From Synanceia verrucosa (lineage: Eukaryota; Chordata; Actinopteri; Perciformes; Synanceiidae): a stretch of DNA of 64,000 nucleotides. Shown here piece after piece: positions 25,029 to 37,799 of this stretch. Positions within the stretch are counted from its first letter, which is position 1, and each line of letters begins with the position of its first letter. The stretch covers positions 6,263,001-6,327,000 of the forward strand of contig CM056559.1 in the NCBI GenBank assembly GCA_029721515.1, given 5' to 3'. A program made the position numbers and the translations under genes. The notes beneath the pieces were generated by a model. That model was not told where the DNA came from and made no database searches. It saw nothing but the letters and a program-made list of their open reading frames with translations.

Positions 25029-26184
25029 TGCAGTGCATTTATTTTCTTTGTCCTCATTTCATGGTTTTGCTCTGCCAACAGAACCAGCTCCTCTATCAGT
25101 TTGCTGAAAAAGATCAGCAGGACAGAAGCCTGTATTTTTGATATTTGTTTAACAAGATGAAACACTGTGCTTCAGCCAGAACATTTTTGCTTTGTTTTGG
25201 GTTGAGGATAGTGGTGTCAGCTTGGTTATGAGTGACGTGTGAACACTATTTTAGTGTGTTTCAGTTCCTGAGCTGTTTCGACCACTGGCGAGCAGCAGAC
25301 ACAGCAGGAGGTATTCACGCTGGATTGCTCTCACTTCCTCTTTTTACTCCTTTTGAAGAACCTGATGAATCCCTGCACTTGCCTGTAGTGATAAAAATGA
25401 AAAATCATACCTCTGTTCTGCTCAGCATATTGCTGGTGCCCCTCACAGCCCCCAGCGTCACTCCGTTTACCTCTCACATGTCAAACTACACAAATCTGTG
25501 CCGGAGAGTGAAACGTCTCATTTTTCATCTGGACTGAAAGTACCTCCAGGCTGCTCAAGCGAACAGCAACTCAATTGTCACATCGCTTATTGAAGTGAAC
25601 TGTTGACAAATTTGCTGTGTGTTAATCCAGATTCATTATTTGATGACATGAATTTAAATAATGAGAAGGAATGACATATTGAGCCTGAAAGGAAAATCAT
25701 GGTGCTGGCTGCCCTCACACTGTAATGACATAATAAATTGCCACTGGAGGTAACCGTGTTTATGCAAGTAGGGTAAACATTTATTATAAGGCTGCTGTAT
25801 GACGTTGCTGTTTAGCATTCTGCACTATTTGTGGCTGGGAACTGGGGCACGACTTATTTATCTTTTAGCATTTACTGCAGTCTTGTTAGTCAAGCAAACT
25901 TGATGAATATTAAATGCATTACAAGAACATTAACACCGTGCTTAACACAAGCTGTCCCTTGCTGTGGCATGGGTGAAAAGGTGCAAGACAGATATTTCCC
26001 TGAATGTGTGAATAGTAAAAATCATTAGCAGCGCCTGGAAGGTACTGTGTATGTGAAAGAAGCTTAATATGTTTATTAGGGTGCTTTGGAAGTGCTGACA
26101 GATGGCTTTTGTTGCCTGTGGACAGAGCCAGGGTGGCTGTTTTACAGTTTCAGTCTTTATGCCAAGGTAAAGGTCTCCAGGCTG

Positions 26185-26250
26185 TAGCTTTATTTTGAAA
26201 GAACAGCTGAGAGAGTGTCAATCTTCCCAAAACGTCAAACTATTCCTTTA
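26185..26250 (-). repeat. Terminal fragment of the repeat family at 21.9 kb
   Basis: The segment 'gagagtgtcaatcttccc' then 'aaaacgtcaaactattcct' reads, in reverse complement, like the start of the repeat at 21870. Only the end is preserved. Confidence 0.4.
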
Positions 26251-28666
26251 ATGATGCCTAATCGGCTATGGGTTTACATCAGTGAGCAGAGCTGTATATA
26301 TGATGATTTTAACAGTATCTTGCTGCATGTGTCTCTTCACAGCATTTTATATAAAGCTAAAGCTGGTCCTCACAGTGATAGCTGTACAGGAACACACAGG
26401 CAGTCAGTGAAGTAATCCCTCCTATCCTCTCGCTTTAATCTTTAACATGTCCAGCTCTGAGAACGAGTCAGTGATATGATATTCAGCCACTTCTTTCTCT
26501 GCACAGCCAGTGTGTTGTGCTTATGCTCGTCTCTTTTATATTCTAAACATAGCGTCTCAAGAAATCATGAGCAGATGTGGATGTAATGTTGTGGACCTCT
26601 AACCCAACAGTTGATTAAATTTTAGCAGTTATCCAGGTCTTGAATTTGGTATAAAATCAGCAAGAATTATGCTGCTTTTACATTCTGGTGGTGAAGTTCA
26701 TGTCCTACAAGGCAAAACGGGAATCAATTCATGTATTGCAGGTTTTTGTTGTTTGGATAATAAGGAAGAACACAACATCTTGCTCGCACTAAACATCTGC
26801 TGCAGTGGATCTGAGCCATGAGCCACTGAAAGTCATTCTTGTTTGATGAATCAGTCCCTGCAGGGGGTGATTTTACTGATTTCATCCTCTCTGATTGAGG
26901 GTGTGTTGATCAGTGAAATCAGCTGCAGGGTTTGGCTCAAATGAAACGGTTGCTGCAAAACAACCTGCTCCATATAATATGATGCACACGGATAAAACAA
27001 AGGGATTACAAGTCCAAAAAGTGACACAAAAATAGCAATGGAAATTAGCGATCTAATGAAACGGTACAAAGTAAACGGCACACGTATTTGTAATTATATA
27101 GGCACATAAAATAAGCTATAAAAATATAGTTGCTACATAAAGTGCTGCGGCTTGCAGGAGCAGACTATAAAAACATAATCAATCAATTACAGAATAGCTT
27201 TAGCATAAATGTGGTGCAAAGTGTCCTCATGTGACAAAGCTCAAGGACAGTGTGCAAACACATTTATAGAGAGGACAAGCTACTGTGGCTCATATTGAGT
27301 CAACATACTCAACATCTAATAAACAGACAAGATGAAGATTAGTCAGAAAAACAAACGTATGGTTTACAAGTTTAAACATGCTCTTTAAGGCACCACAAGA
27401 ATCATAAATATGATATTTTATTTATTTTTACCTCACCCCCATATATCCAATTGTCTGCTTGTGAGCTCTGCTTGTGGCGTTTCAATGCCATCCATCTTCG
27501 GTAGCCTACTTACCTGACAGACTGTTTATGGGATAATCCCCTGTGCAATCTCATTTTCATAGTGCGTGCCATCAGGAGTTGAAGGGGCCTAAAATGAAGC
27601 CTGAAGTTGTATTTTGGTAATACCACCGCTTCAACTAATGCATGATGATGAGATCAAGAAATTGAGAATGAGTCGCTAAAAAGAGATTGAAGTGCTAGAG
27701 GTCATCCGAGGCTGTTTCCTCCTCCTCTGTTCCTCTCTCCTCCGCTGTGACACTCGCTCACAGTGAGCCGACAGGTTGAAGGATGCTTCTGGCTCTCTTT
27801 CCTCTCGGGGCTGGTGGCTGCAGGCACATCTCACTTCTTGTCTGTTGTTCAAATCAGAATTTGCTGTTCGGTCATATCAAAATCAGGAGAGCAGCGATGG
27901 CTTCAACCGTTTGGCTTTGTTCTCTTAATTCTTTGTGTATGTCATTTGTTTGTGTTGCACCTGCTTTTTATTGTAACCTGGGTGTGTTTTTATCAGACTC
28001 AAACACATTTTCCCTCTCAAAGAGCTTGTGTTTTGGCTGCAAGCGTCTCTGCTCAGCTCTCCCTCCAGGACATGATTCGGTAACCTGCCTTTTCAGGGTG
28101 TGAAGCCTGCTTTGCATTCTCCTCCTGTCCTAACACAGGCTTTCTTACATCCTGCTACGCTTTGTTCAGATCCAATATGCATCTCCCTGTGTGTCTTTTT
28201 CTTGTTCCTCTCCATTTTCTTTGTACTTGTCTGTGTGTGTTTGAATCTGCAAGCGTGTGCGCTGTGTCCCTATTATTACATTCGGCTCAGTACTTTCTGA
28301 CCGGAGGGAAGAGAGGGCACCAAAGGGAGGGGAGGGAGTCAGAGCAGATAGTGAAAGACAGACTGTGACCAGTAGTGACCAGAATACTGGCTGCTGTGTG
28401 ATCCAAATGGACAGGCAGTGTAGATCCACGTCAGAGTCCTTCAGAGCTGCCAGGCAGGAATGTGTGAGAGAGGAGAGACGCCTGTCAGGTACAGGGTTTT
28501 TCTTCCTGCATGACACATCCTGTCTTGGATGACAGTCAGTGACGAGCAGACAGCCATTTTGGTCATGCCGAGCCACATAGCACACGTAGCTTGTCTTCTT
28601 GATGTCCTCATTTACCAAGCCAAAGTGGTTGTTCCATGTTTAAAGGGTTTACATGCCAACACTTAA

Positions 28667-29129
28667 AGGGATATTCCACCCCTATGTGAAATTTAATCAT
28701 TCGCAGCAGTCCCCAAAGTTAAATAAGTGAGCAAAAGTGTTTTCAGCAGGCGCAGCCATTGCCCTAAACTGGCAACGCTGCCGTTAGCTTAGCTTTGCAT
28801 GGGTGCTGTAATGTAGAGTTGCCAGCTAGCACGTCGTTGCAAAAGTGATTCCAAATAACTCAATTTTTTCCTAATTACTTCTTGTGAAGTTCACAATAAT
28901 TACAAATGACAATGCAATTAACAGTTAACACGATGTATTGACTACTAGGCCAATTTTGACTTGGGACTATATTGGCAACTCCACATTACAGCGCCTATGC
29001 AAAGCTAAGCTAATGGCAGCGTTGCCAGTTTAGGTCAAAGCCTGAGTCGGCTAAAAAATGTTTATGCTCATTTATTTACTGGGGACCGTGAGGAATGACT
29101 AAATTTCACATATGGGGTGGAATAGGCCT
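28667..29129. mobile_element. Fold-back MITE with arms of about 165 bp, TTAA target
   Basis: The left end GGGATATTCCACCCC and right end GGGGTGGAATAGGCC are inverted. The arms share 'aaactggcaacgctgcc', 'ttagcttagctttgcat' and 'gagttgcca' in inverted order. TTAA lies on both sides (28663-28666, 29130-29133). The interior is non-coding. Confidence 0.85.
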
Positions 29130-30156
29130 TTAAGTTTTCCGTTTTTTTCTGGCTGTAGACTCCTGCTCAGGTTTGCATCGTGTTTTTGCTCTTCCTAATA
29201 AGTTGCACTAACCTGGGGGTTTTGTTTTCAACCTGTTTGACTGACCGTGTTTGTTGCCCTGACCTGTTTATTCGCAGTGTTGCCATGTTCAGAGATACTA
29301 TTAATTATAGTACTGTTGGTCAGAGATACAACCTATGAAGTTTCATGTGGAATTTCTGATCGCTAGCAGCACTACGGAGCAATGTTTTAATGAGTTTGTC
29401 TGAATCTGGTTCAAGGACACACGTTTCACACTAACCCACTGATCCACGGTCAATTTTAAAGTGACAATAACTGTATCCATGTGGCCCAGGGAAGAGGTGT
29501 TTTATTAGGCTTCAGTTATATTTCAGAAATGACCTTTTTGAGTTAATTTTGTCAAATTGCAAAGCTGTAAAAGATGCTTTTTTTGCAAGAAACAGTGAAT
29601 GTAAACAGTGTTTGAGTGCAGGCAGCACATGCTGCGGCATGTACAGCTCTGAATCTTTATCAGCTAATGATCAAACAGCAGCTAGCAGTGTGGCTGAAGG
29701 TGGAATAATGTTTCCTGTGGAGAATAGATTAAAACAGATAAATATCTGCCGGCCAGCTTAACAAACATGTTGCACAACAGTCTTTAGGGTGTAATTAATC
29801 TGTGTCTACAGCAGCTCAGGTTTACACTATTATCGTTGGACAACTATTCCATGTGTGTTTGACCATGACATGAGCGTACATGTTCACCAGTGTGTCGTTC
29901 GCCACATTGTTGGCCATCATGTTTGTTTTTGTTTACTTGCTGCACATGTAGCTGTGGCATTAGGGTTGGCATGAGCCAGATTAAATATAGACAACGCCCA
30001 TAAAGGCACAAAAGAGAACAGAGTTAGTCAGGTTTTGGGGTTCACCTTCTGATGCATAACTTTGATCATCTCTGGCAGCAAAGACAATGAGTTTCCATAT
30101 TGTTGATATGCAGAGCGAGGCATGGGCTTTGTCTTTGCCGCATTGTCTTATTCCTC

Positions 30157-30158
<2 letters not shown>

Positions 30159-30191
<33 letters not shown>
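30159..30191 (+). repeat. (TG)16 tract forming the exon 3 acceptor's pyrimidine tract
   Basis: An uninterrupted TG run ending 8 bases before exon 3, followed only by CCCAGCAG. UG repeats bind splicing regulators such as TDP-43 and CELF proteins (established knowledge). It is complementary to the CA run at 30315. Confidence 0.95.
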
Positions 30192-30194
<3 letters not shown>

Positions 30195-30199
30195 AGCAG

Positions 30200-30307
30200 A
30201 TGTTATGGAGGGGAAGAGCGCCATTCTGCTGGGCATGAGTCAGTGGAACTCAAATGACCTGGTGGAGCAGATTGAAACTCTTGGACACATGGAGGACCAG
30301 CCGCATG
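30200..30307 (+). CDS. pitpnm3: pitpnm3 exon 3 (residues 41-76)
   Basis: Encodes DVMEGKSAILLGMSQWNSND then LVEQIETLGHMEDQPH, aligning with human NAILIGMSQWNSNDLVEQIE. The donor is CATG|GTACGC. It is 108 nt with phase 1 at both ends, so skipping keeps frame. The acceptor is a tandem CAGCAG: use of the upstream AG would start the exon at 30197 and give AlaAsp instead of Asp at residue 41. I list the downstream AG but cannot decide from sequence. Confidence 0.92.
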
Positions 30308-30314
30308 GTACGCT

Positions 30315-30351
30315 CACACACACACGCGCACACACACACACACACACACAA
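30315..30351 (+). repeat. (CA)18 tract just after the exon 3 donor
   Basis: A CA run with one CGCG interruption beginning 7 bases into intron 3. Intronic CA repeats near donors are known hnRNP L sites. Complementary to the TG run at 30159-30191. Confidence 0.95.
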
Positions 30352-30939
30352 ATTTATAATCACACTCATGAGTCACTGAATGATGATAATGATGGCTAGA
30401 CTGTTTCTATTTAAAGCTGTATTAAGTCATTTTTGACCTCAAGGAGGCAGAAAGAAAATAAAAAAAGCATCCTGATTTCATCTCATTGAGGTGTAACGAG
30501 TGCAAGCAAATGTTTGCTTAATTTAAAGTGCATTCAGACCCACAGCAGCCTTCAAGATAAATGCTGCAATATTACTGTATAGTGAGAGCAATGCTTCCGT
30601 TTAACCTGTCTAATTGCTGGATGTTGTTGTACTGCACTGAGATGAATGGTGAGCGAGGAGCTACAGGCCATGGTGTTACTGTCTGACTGGATCCAGCAGA
30701 AACTGACGTCTGTGTCTACTATTCACAGCGATGGCTCTGTCCACCAACTCCTGGGATTTTTTTTTTTCGAGGTAGTTCAGAGCACAATCTAAAGTGAAGA
30801 AAGATTAGATGCTCTGCGCTTACAAAGGCTGAGTGTTTTGATATGAGGCTTTAGATGAGCGTGAATAAACGGAAGCACGTAGCGAGCAGAAGATAATCAT
30901 AATGGTGGCTGAGATCTAACATGCAGATATATGTGATGC

Positions 30940-31004
30940 GTTTCAAGCTCAGTGCTCCTTCTCTGTACTCAGTGAGGCCTGAGGAAAAGCACTGAGCTTG
31001 AAAC
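30940..31004. repeat. Perfect 17-bp inverted repeat with 31-nt loop
   Basis: GTTTCAAGCTCAGTGCT (30940-30956) and AGCACTGAGCTTGAAAC (30988-31004) are exact reverse complements in intron 3. Function unknown; it may be the end of a small repeat. Confidence 0.9.
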
Positions 31005-33313
31005 ATGGCTGTCTTCTGTCCTCTGCTCTCTTACTGCAGCGCCACACATTTATACGTTTATCTAATGCAACACTTAAAATCCACACTTTCCAAGAAAAGA
31101 GCTTCCTTTTCCTTGTTTACCATGACAAAATCTGACAAATGGAGTTCAGATATGTGTGGATGCTCTGCTTCCTTTTGCTCGCTCTTCTTGCCCTGTACAG
31201 AAATCTGTTAATGAGGCAACACTGAAGTAAATACTGGAACATTTTCTTCCCCCTCTCTCTTATTTTCCGTTTATTATATTTCTACCCTTCCTCAATTCTC
31301 TCATTTAAAGGACTAACACATTTTTATATTTGCCTCAGCCCCAGATTGAAAGCCTTTTCTTAATCCTTTCTTGGAGAATAATCTCCTGATTCAGTAAATC
31401 AAAGAATGTCTAATCTGCTCAGTCAGTGTGTTGTAAGTCGAATCATTCGAAACAATGAAACACACAGATGCTGTGCCTGAACAGAGCGGTAGAAATATTT
31501 GTAACGCAAACAGCACCGGCAGGGGAATATCATATTTCAGCAGGTTTTCATATTAATCCTCAGCAAGCGGTTCTCCTGATGAAGTCTTCCTGCGAGAATG
31601 TTATTTAATTAAAATAATTTATCAAAGTCTCTGGTGTGATTATCTATCTACAGTAACTGAATAACATATCAACCAGAGGTTTAACAGTGGTATTCTTCAG
31701 ACACAATGAGAACATTTCAGTTTGTGCCATCAATGATCAGAAATCAGATTTACGCACAGTGATTTTTATGAGCCAAAGATAACATCCTGATTTCCTGTCA
31801 GGTAATAAAAACTGTGCTGCTGTTGAAACAGAATCAGCTTCACCGTCAGTGATAAGACCATGGATTCAAAGCTTTGCAGCTCCTCTGTCAGACCTGTGCT
31901 GATAGCATGCCACTTGTTTTTGGTTTTGTCTCGTTGTAAAGGTCAGTGCTGAGCTTTGACATACTGAAGAGGATGCTTTTAATCACCGTGCTTCGGTGGA
32001 AATGTAGTCTGGTCCAGGATGAAAGAAGCCCTCCTACAGGGATGTGTAACTACTAAGTCATGTGGTGGTAACTACTGTGAATATACCACTCATGAAAACC
32101 AGTAATGACTGCTCCACTGCAGCAGCAGAGCAAGTCAGTTATTTTAGTGCTGCAGACCTAACTGTGCCTGTCAAAGCAAGGGAAAGGATGTGAGGAGCTG
32201 CCCTCATTTTAAAGGATAGATTTTTATTTTTCTTAAAGCTTGAGTGCATTGATATTCTATTTTTATTCTATTATTCTTTATTTTATACTTCTGTTCAGGT
32301 ATACCGTGAGGTAAAGCGGATTTGAATGGGAGCAGCAGCAAAACATTTTAACCACTTACTAGCTTAGTGTTGTATGTAATACACTGACTATAAGCTAAAC
32401 GTGTGTGTGTGTATGTACTGTAACAGCACCTTCATTTAGAAACTGACTTACTGTCAGGTAATGTGGGGAAAAATAGTATTTTGATACCAAAACATACATA
32501 CTTAGGGAACAACCACTGGGAAGCCACATGGTGATATAACATGATGAAGCTGATGGGTTTGCCAGAAGGGTTGTGGGCCTTAACAGCCTTAACAGTATGA
32601 GTTTTGGTATTTGTAGGACAAAAGTGTGTCACTGGACAGTGTTTAGTTGCAGATACCCTCTGGCAGTCACATGTAGGTTTGTTTCTGAGGCATAAAAGGG
32701 TAATAAACATCTGTATTACTTGAATATAAACAGTTAATTGACCTTTGTGTGTGAACTTTAGAAGACAGTAGCATCTCTCACATTGGAGTAACACTAAGGT
32801 ATAATTCTGTCAGTATATCCATGTATACTGGATGTGACTTTTATATTATAATGTGCTCCAAAATACTGTCTCATGCAGCTGGTGCTTTATTTTTCAATGA
32901 CACTGTGTCACTGAAATGGCAGAGCATGAATGCAAACCCTTGTAATTCTGCATAAATGTGTTTTGCAGAAAACATATTATCAAACCTGAATTCAGTTCTG
33001 TGCTGCCTTGTTCCACTTACGACCACTGACAGGGAAAGGAAGTACTAGACTGCTGTTTTATGCTCATAGGCTGCTGTTGAGAGTTTGGCTTGAACTGTTT
33101 AAGTAATGGTAATTGCGTTCTCCCTCTCTCTGACTCTCATCCTTGAGTTGCAACAAAGTCAAACTTACCCAGAATAGAAACACTGTGCTGCATACAAATG
33201 TGCAAATGCCTGCTGAAGTTCTTTGGTTTGTTTGCATCCTACACTCGTGGGGGCACAGGAAGACACAACTTTAGCTGAGCAAAGCTGGGCATGTAGCAAC
33301 AAGATAAAAGACT

Positions 33314-33420
33314 ATATATATATATATATATATATATTAGGGCTGTCAAAGTCAGCTTTAACGCAGAGGAAAAAGTATCGCGATATATTGCCATATCAAT
33401 ATTTTTTCCCACCCCTATTG
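33314..33420. mobile_element. hAT-end remnants next to a (TA)n tract
   Basis: After a (TA)12 run, TAGGGCTGTCAAAG looks like a hAT left end. About 65 bp later, a segment with 'tatcgcgatatattgccat' ending TTTCCCACCCCTA looks like a right end. The interior is too short for a normal element, so these are degraded or chimeric ends. Confidence 0.5.
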
Positions 33421-35511
33421 ATTAGTGTATTTCCCCCTACATTGCTCCATAAGCCATGGCTGGTTGCAAACACTGTCCCTCCTGATCGAGGTAACAGGGA
33501 GGAATACCTGCAGCACAACTGGTCTTTATTTTCCCTGCACTCTTTCTTCATCTCTTCTCAGTGATGTCCTGTGATTTAACATCTGCCAGTGCTCCAGCAT
33601 ATTTCAGTCTCCCATCTGTTCACTACGCAAACTCTCTCATCGGTATATTTATGCTGTGCTCTTTTCGTTGCTATCTTTTTTTATCTCTTCATTCACTGAC
33701 TGATGCTGTATAATGTTGTCCAACCCAAAATAGCTGTGTTATATAAGCAAAAAAAAATAAAAAAATCACGGACTCTGCAATAAACAAAACCTACAGATAA
33801 TTTGGCTGCTTCTTAGGTGTGTGCAGCCAAGCTGGAATAACATTAGCTAAAATAACGTCAGTGGAAGCATGTGGAGATCACTGATAAATCCTGCCCAACA
33901 ACCCAACACAGACCATACATAATACATGTGGTGAGGATATAATTCCACACAAAGTGACCCAGAGAAAAACGTATTATATGTTTTGTATGGAGCGACACAG
34001 CTCTTCCCTCTGCATGCACCCTGTAGCTCTATTCAGAGAGCGAGTGACAGAAAGCATCAATCTGAGTCTCATCTGCATTCTGCCCACCTCCTTCCCTTGG
34101 TCATTTTTAGCACACAATGCTCGCGAGGCACAGAGACTGAGCTACACATTGTAAGCCGGGACATTTGGGGCATTGCACAACAAATGTTGAGGATGATTCA
34201 TTTTCCACCCTACCGAAAAGAGGCAAAGATTGTCTGATGCTGGTATTTCTAAATTAAATAACATCCATCCACGGGAGGTTTGATCTCATTCTAATCTTAT
34301 CTTCGATACTGGAGTCCAGTTCTCATGTATTAATTAGCTGACCAGTCAGAAAGACTGAAGGGAAATGACGCAAAGTTGAAGTATAAATATGTTTCCTTCA
34401 AAATCAGTTTATCTGCAGGTTATTATAAAAGATAGCAAACAAAAAGGAGAGAGAGCTGAGATAATGATAACCAGTGACTCGGTGTCAGGGGTATTATTCT
34501 GCCTCATCTGTTATTTTTCCAGCCCTTTGTGCCTCTGTTGTTAAAGGCTCTTCCTCCTGTGTGTGTCTGTTGCTGTCTGTTCCATATGAAGTCTGCATTC
34601 GTGTGCATATTTGCACGCTGGTCTCACAGGATATGAAGTAAGAAATTCTGTGTGATCCCACATCGAGAGCAGATAATCACACCCAAACAACACTGTCGCC
34701 GCCTGGAGCTCCAGAGGTCGGGGAGGGTGTGTGTGTGTGGGGGGGGTGATTGTATGAAATGAAAAGAAACAAACAAACCCTTCCTGTGCGGTACACCATG
34801 CCGCTGAGCTCGACAGCCTTCTCCTGCATGGTTAACACTTCACGTGACCCTGAAGAAAAGTTAATCGATCATTGTTGTTGTTGGTGTTCATGTGCTGCAG
34901 AAATGCCATGCGTCACAGTTAGTGTAGTGCTGACAGAAAGAAATGGGTCAATACCACTTAAACCCTTCAACTTATTACTATTTACTTAGTATTATGTGTT
35001 ATCTACTGTATTTAAAGGAACCATGTGTACATCAAAGGAGAATGGAATAAAATATCATATTTTATATTCATTATTTAATTGGCTTTCAGGAGAAGGGTTG
35101 CAATGCCTTCGCTAGGTGCAGCCAAATGCTGTAATTGAGTAGGTTTCTTTATACCATGAGTCTACATTTGCTACTGATGTCCACTCTGTATGATATGCAC
35201 CAACTCAATATCTGTCTCATGTACAGTAGAAGAAAGATCCCTCCCCCTTTTTCATATTAAAGGAGTTCAAGTGGTGTTTTCTCTCTAATGAAGGCTCTGA
35301 GGATTTACTGTAGACCTTGCAGAATTGACTTGACTTACAATATTCCCCTTGACAGTACATTTGTACCTAATCTTCTCTATGCATTCTCACATTTACTGCA
35401 ATTTCCCCTCTCTCTCCCAGCTTTGCTGCCACTTTTATCAATTATTCAATATGTTGGATCCAGTGTTTTTGGTGAATGTCAGCTCAGTATGTCCCCAGTT
35501 AGAGGCAATGA

Positions 35512-35513
35512 GT

Positions 35514-35570
<57 letters not shown>

Positions 35571-36002
35571 CGTGTGTGCGTGTGTGTGTCTGTTGCAGTA
35601 TAGCAGTCGCAGCATATAGACAGAGAGCAGCTGGGATCTGTTAGGGACAGACTGTGTGTCTGCATGTATGCATGTCTTTGAGTCAGTGTGTGTGTGTGTG
35701 TGTATTACTGACATTATGGGGACATGAATGTGTTTTTACACTCACATTGTGGGGACTCATATTCCTTCTGGGGACAAATTGCATGTCCTCATAATGTGAA
35801 CTGTTACATTTTAGAGTGAAGACATGGAGAAGATTTAACGTTGGTGTAAGGTTAGATTATGGTTAAGATTAGGATTATGCACTGGTTATAGTTAAGGTCA
35901 TGGTAAGTGTCTAGGAAATGAATGCAAGTCAATGTAAAGTCCCCATAACCTGAATGTGTCTGGTGTGTGTGTGTGTGTGCGTGTGTGTGTGCGTGTGTGT
36001 GT
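35512..36002 (+). repeat. TG microsatellites and associated dispersed repeat
   Basis: Long TG runs at 35512-35590 (with CG interruptions), 35686-35703 and about 35963-36002. The intervening sequence has 'attatggggacatgaatgtg', 'tcctcataatgtgaactg' and 'gtcaatgtaaagtccccata', a combination seen beside TG tracts in many fish repeats. Confidence 0.7.
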
Positions 36003-37799
36003 AGGTTTGTCATGCAGTGCAGCTGGTAGTGTCTCCTGGGGTCTTTTCGCAGTAGGGCAACACAACGGACCCTGATTCCAGCAGCAGTGAACAGATGGCT
36101 GAGTGTGTTAGCATGCTTGTACTGTGCCAGGGGTCAGAGGGGGCTGTTCAACCACTCAGGACACATCATACGATACCTCTAAATGAGCACCTTAACCTGT
36201 TGCTACTTAACAGCACACACTTCTTCACCTTTCCAGACAATTGGTCTCACAGGGAATCTAATAATATTTTTATGTGCTATTACAATTCAAAATATTAAAA
36301 ATGTCATGTATGTCTAAACTTACCGTCCTTCAAATCTCCTTTAGTTATTCTTTATTTATGTATGGAGAAGTGAGTGTTTTGGAGCAAAAAACATTTTTGC
36401 GTGAAGCTTTTCAGCTTTCAATCATTGACCTCGCATGTGGTAACTGGACTTCTACACCATTTGTCGTTCACTCAGCACTGGAGGAAATTTCTCAGTTGTT
36501 GGGGAGTAAATTGTTGACTGTCCCACGCCTGTGTACTGCAAGTTGTACTCTTTAAATCATAGTCTGTCTTGTTAAATAGAGGCAAAAAATCCTATTCAAG
36601 GAGAACACTGTTTTCTGTGCACGTCTTTTCCGGAATAACAGTAATTCAGCACAAAGCTGTAGCTCTCTAATGAGGCGATTCATACTCTAGCAGGCAGGAA
36701 ACTTTGAGGACATTTTGCCATTTTCATACTCCCTGGGAAGAAACCAATCTGTTGTCTGGAAGCCAGTCTTCCAGATGATGAATGCAGTATTTTGCCTCTC
36801 GCTCTCATCCCCCTGCTCTTGTTTATCTCCCATCTGCTCAATCGAAGGTGATAAATGCGTAATGGTGATAGAAGTGGTCAAGACAATGCGACGAAACAAA
36901 AACTGTATGTGCTGGAGAAAAACAAGAGACAACCCTTTGTTTCATGGGAAGATGCAATTTCACATCATAGCTGCGCAGATAGAATGACATATAAGAGTGA
37001 CCAAACTGGGATAAATCGCTCAATATTTCATCCTCTCTCATTCAGCTCAAGTAGACTTCTCTATTGAGCCCTTTCATCTTCACAACACTCTTTCTGGGGT
37101 CAATTTCCACTTCCTCTCTCTTGTAGATAAGCCAAGAAATATCTCAGACCTCACTGTGATGCGCTGTGTGTACCTGCTGTGAGCATGTGCTTGACTGGGC
37201 TTTAATCCTCTGGAAATGCTGCTGAACTTGGTCATTGTTGTTAACTTTCCACAAGGTATTTTCAATGTTAGGTCATTTGAGAGCTGCTAAATACCTCCAG
37301 GCTTCATAAAGCACATGTTGACGCAGGACATCTGAGCAGAAACAGTGAGAACAGAGAAGCAGACGGATTGGTAGAATTATTTTTTTCTCCTGTATCAGAT
37401 TTGAGCCATGAGATTGGCCTGGTAACCACAGGAAGCCGCTTTAATATCAGTAATAGCAGACAAATGTCTTGCTTATCGTCAGATTCGCCAGCAGCGCAGC
37501 ATGTGTGCTGCTCTCACAAATGATGAGGTGAGCGAAGCTCTGCTGTTTCCTCTGACTGTCTCTTCTACAGTCTGCTGAACGCAGCTGTTTGCTGCATATT
37601 GGCAGTCAGTACATTTTCTAGCACAATGCTACGTGTGAGACGGAGGGGTTTTTTACATTGGCTGTGTCTGAGTGAGTGTGTGAACTATTTCTGTCATAGT
37701 CAGTGATAAAATAATCAGATTCTTAAAAAAATAACTATTCCCTGAAGATTGGTCTCAACTTAAAAGGCCCTCTACACACTTAAACCTAATATTCTATGT

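Larger units (their letters stand above)
20332..30199 (+). other. pitpnm3: pitpnm3 intron 2 (9.9 kb)
   Basis: Contains a nested pair of repeats at 21.9-22.85 kb, a tandem 65-bp duplication at 24.9 kb, a repeat end near 26.2 kb and a fold-back element at 28.7-29.1 kb. It ends in a (TG)n tract at the exon 3 acceptor. No other supported exon. Confidence 0.85.

Noticed and set aside
28166..28618. 150-codon minus-strand frame, overlapped by plus-strand frames
   Set aside because: No homology recognised; composition-driven frame in intron 2 ahead of a fold-back element.
35438..35714. Poly-His/Thr or poly-Val/Cys frames
   Set aside because: Translations of TG/CA microsatellites.
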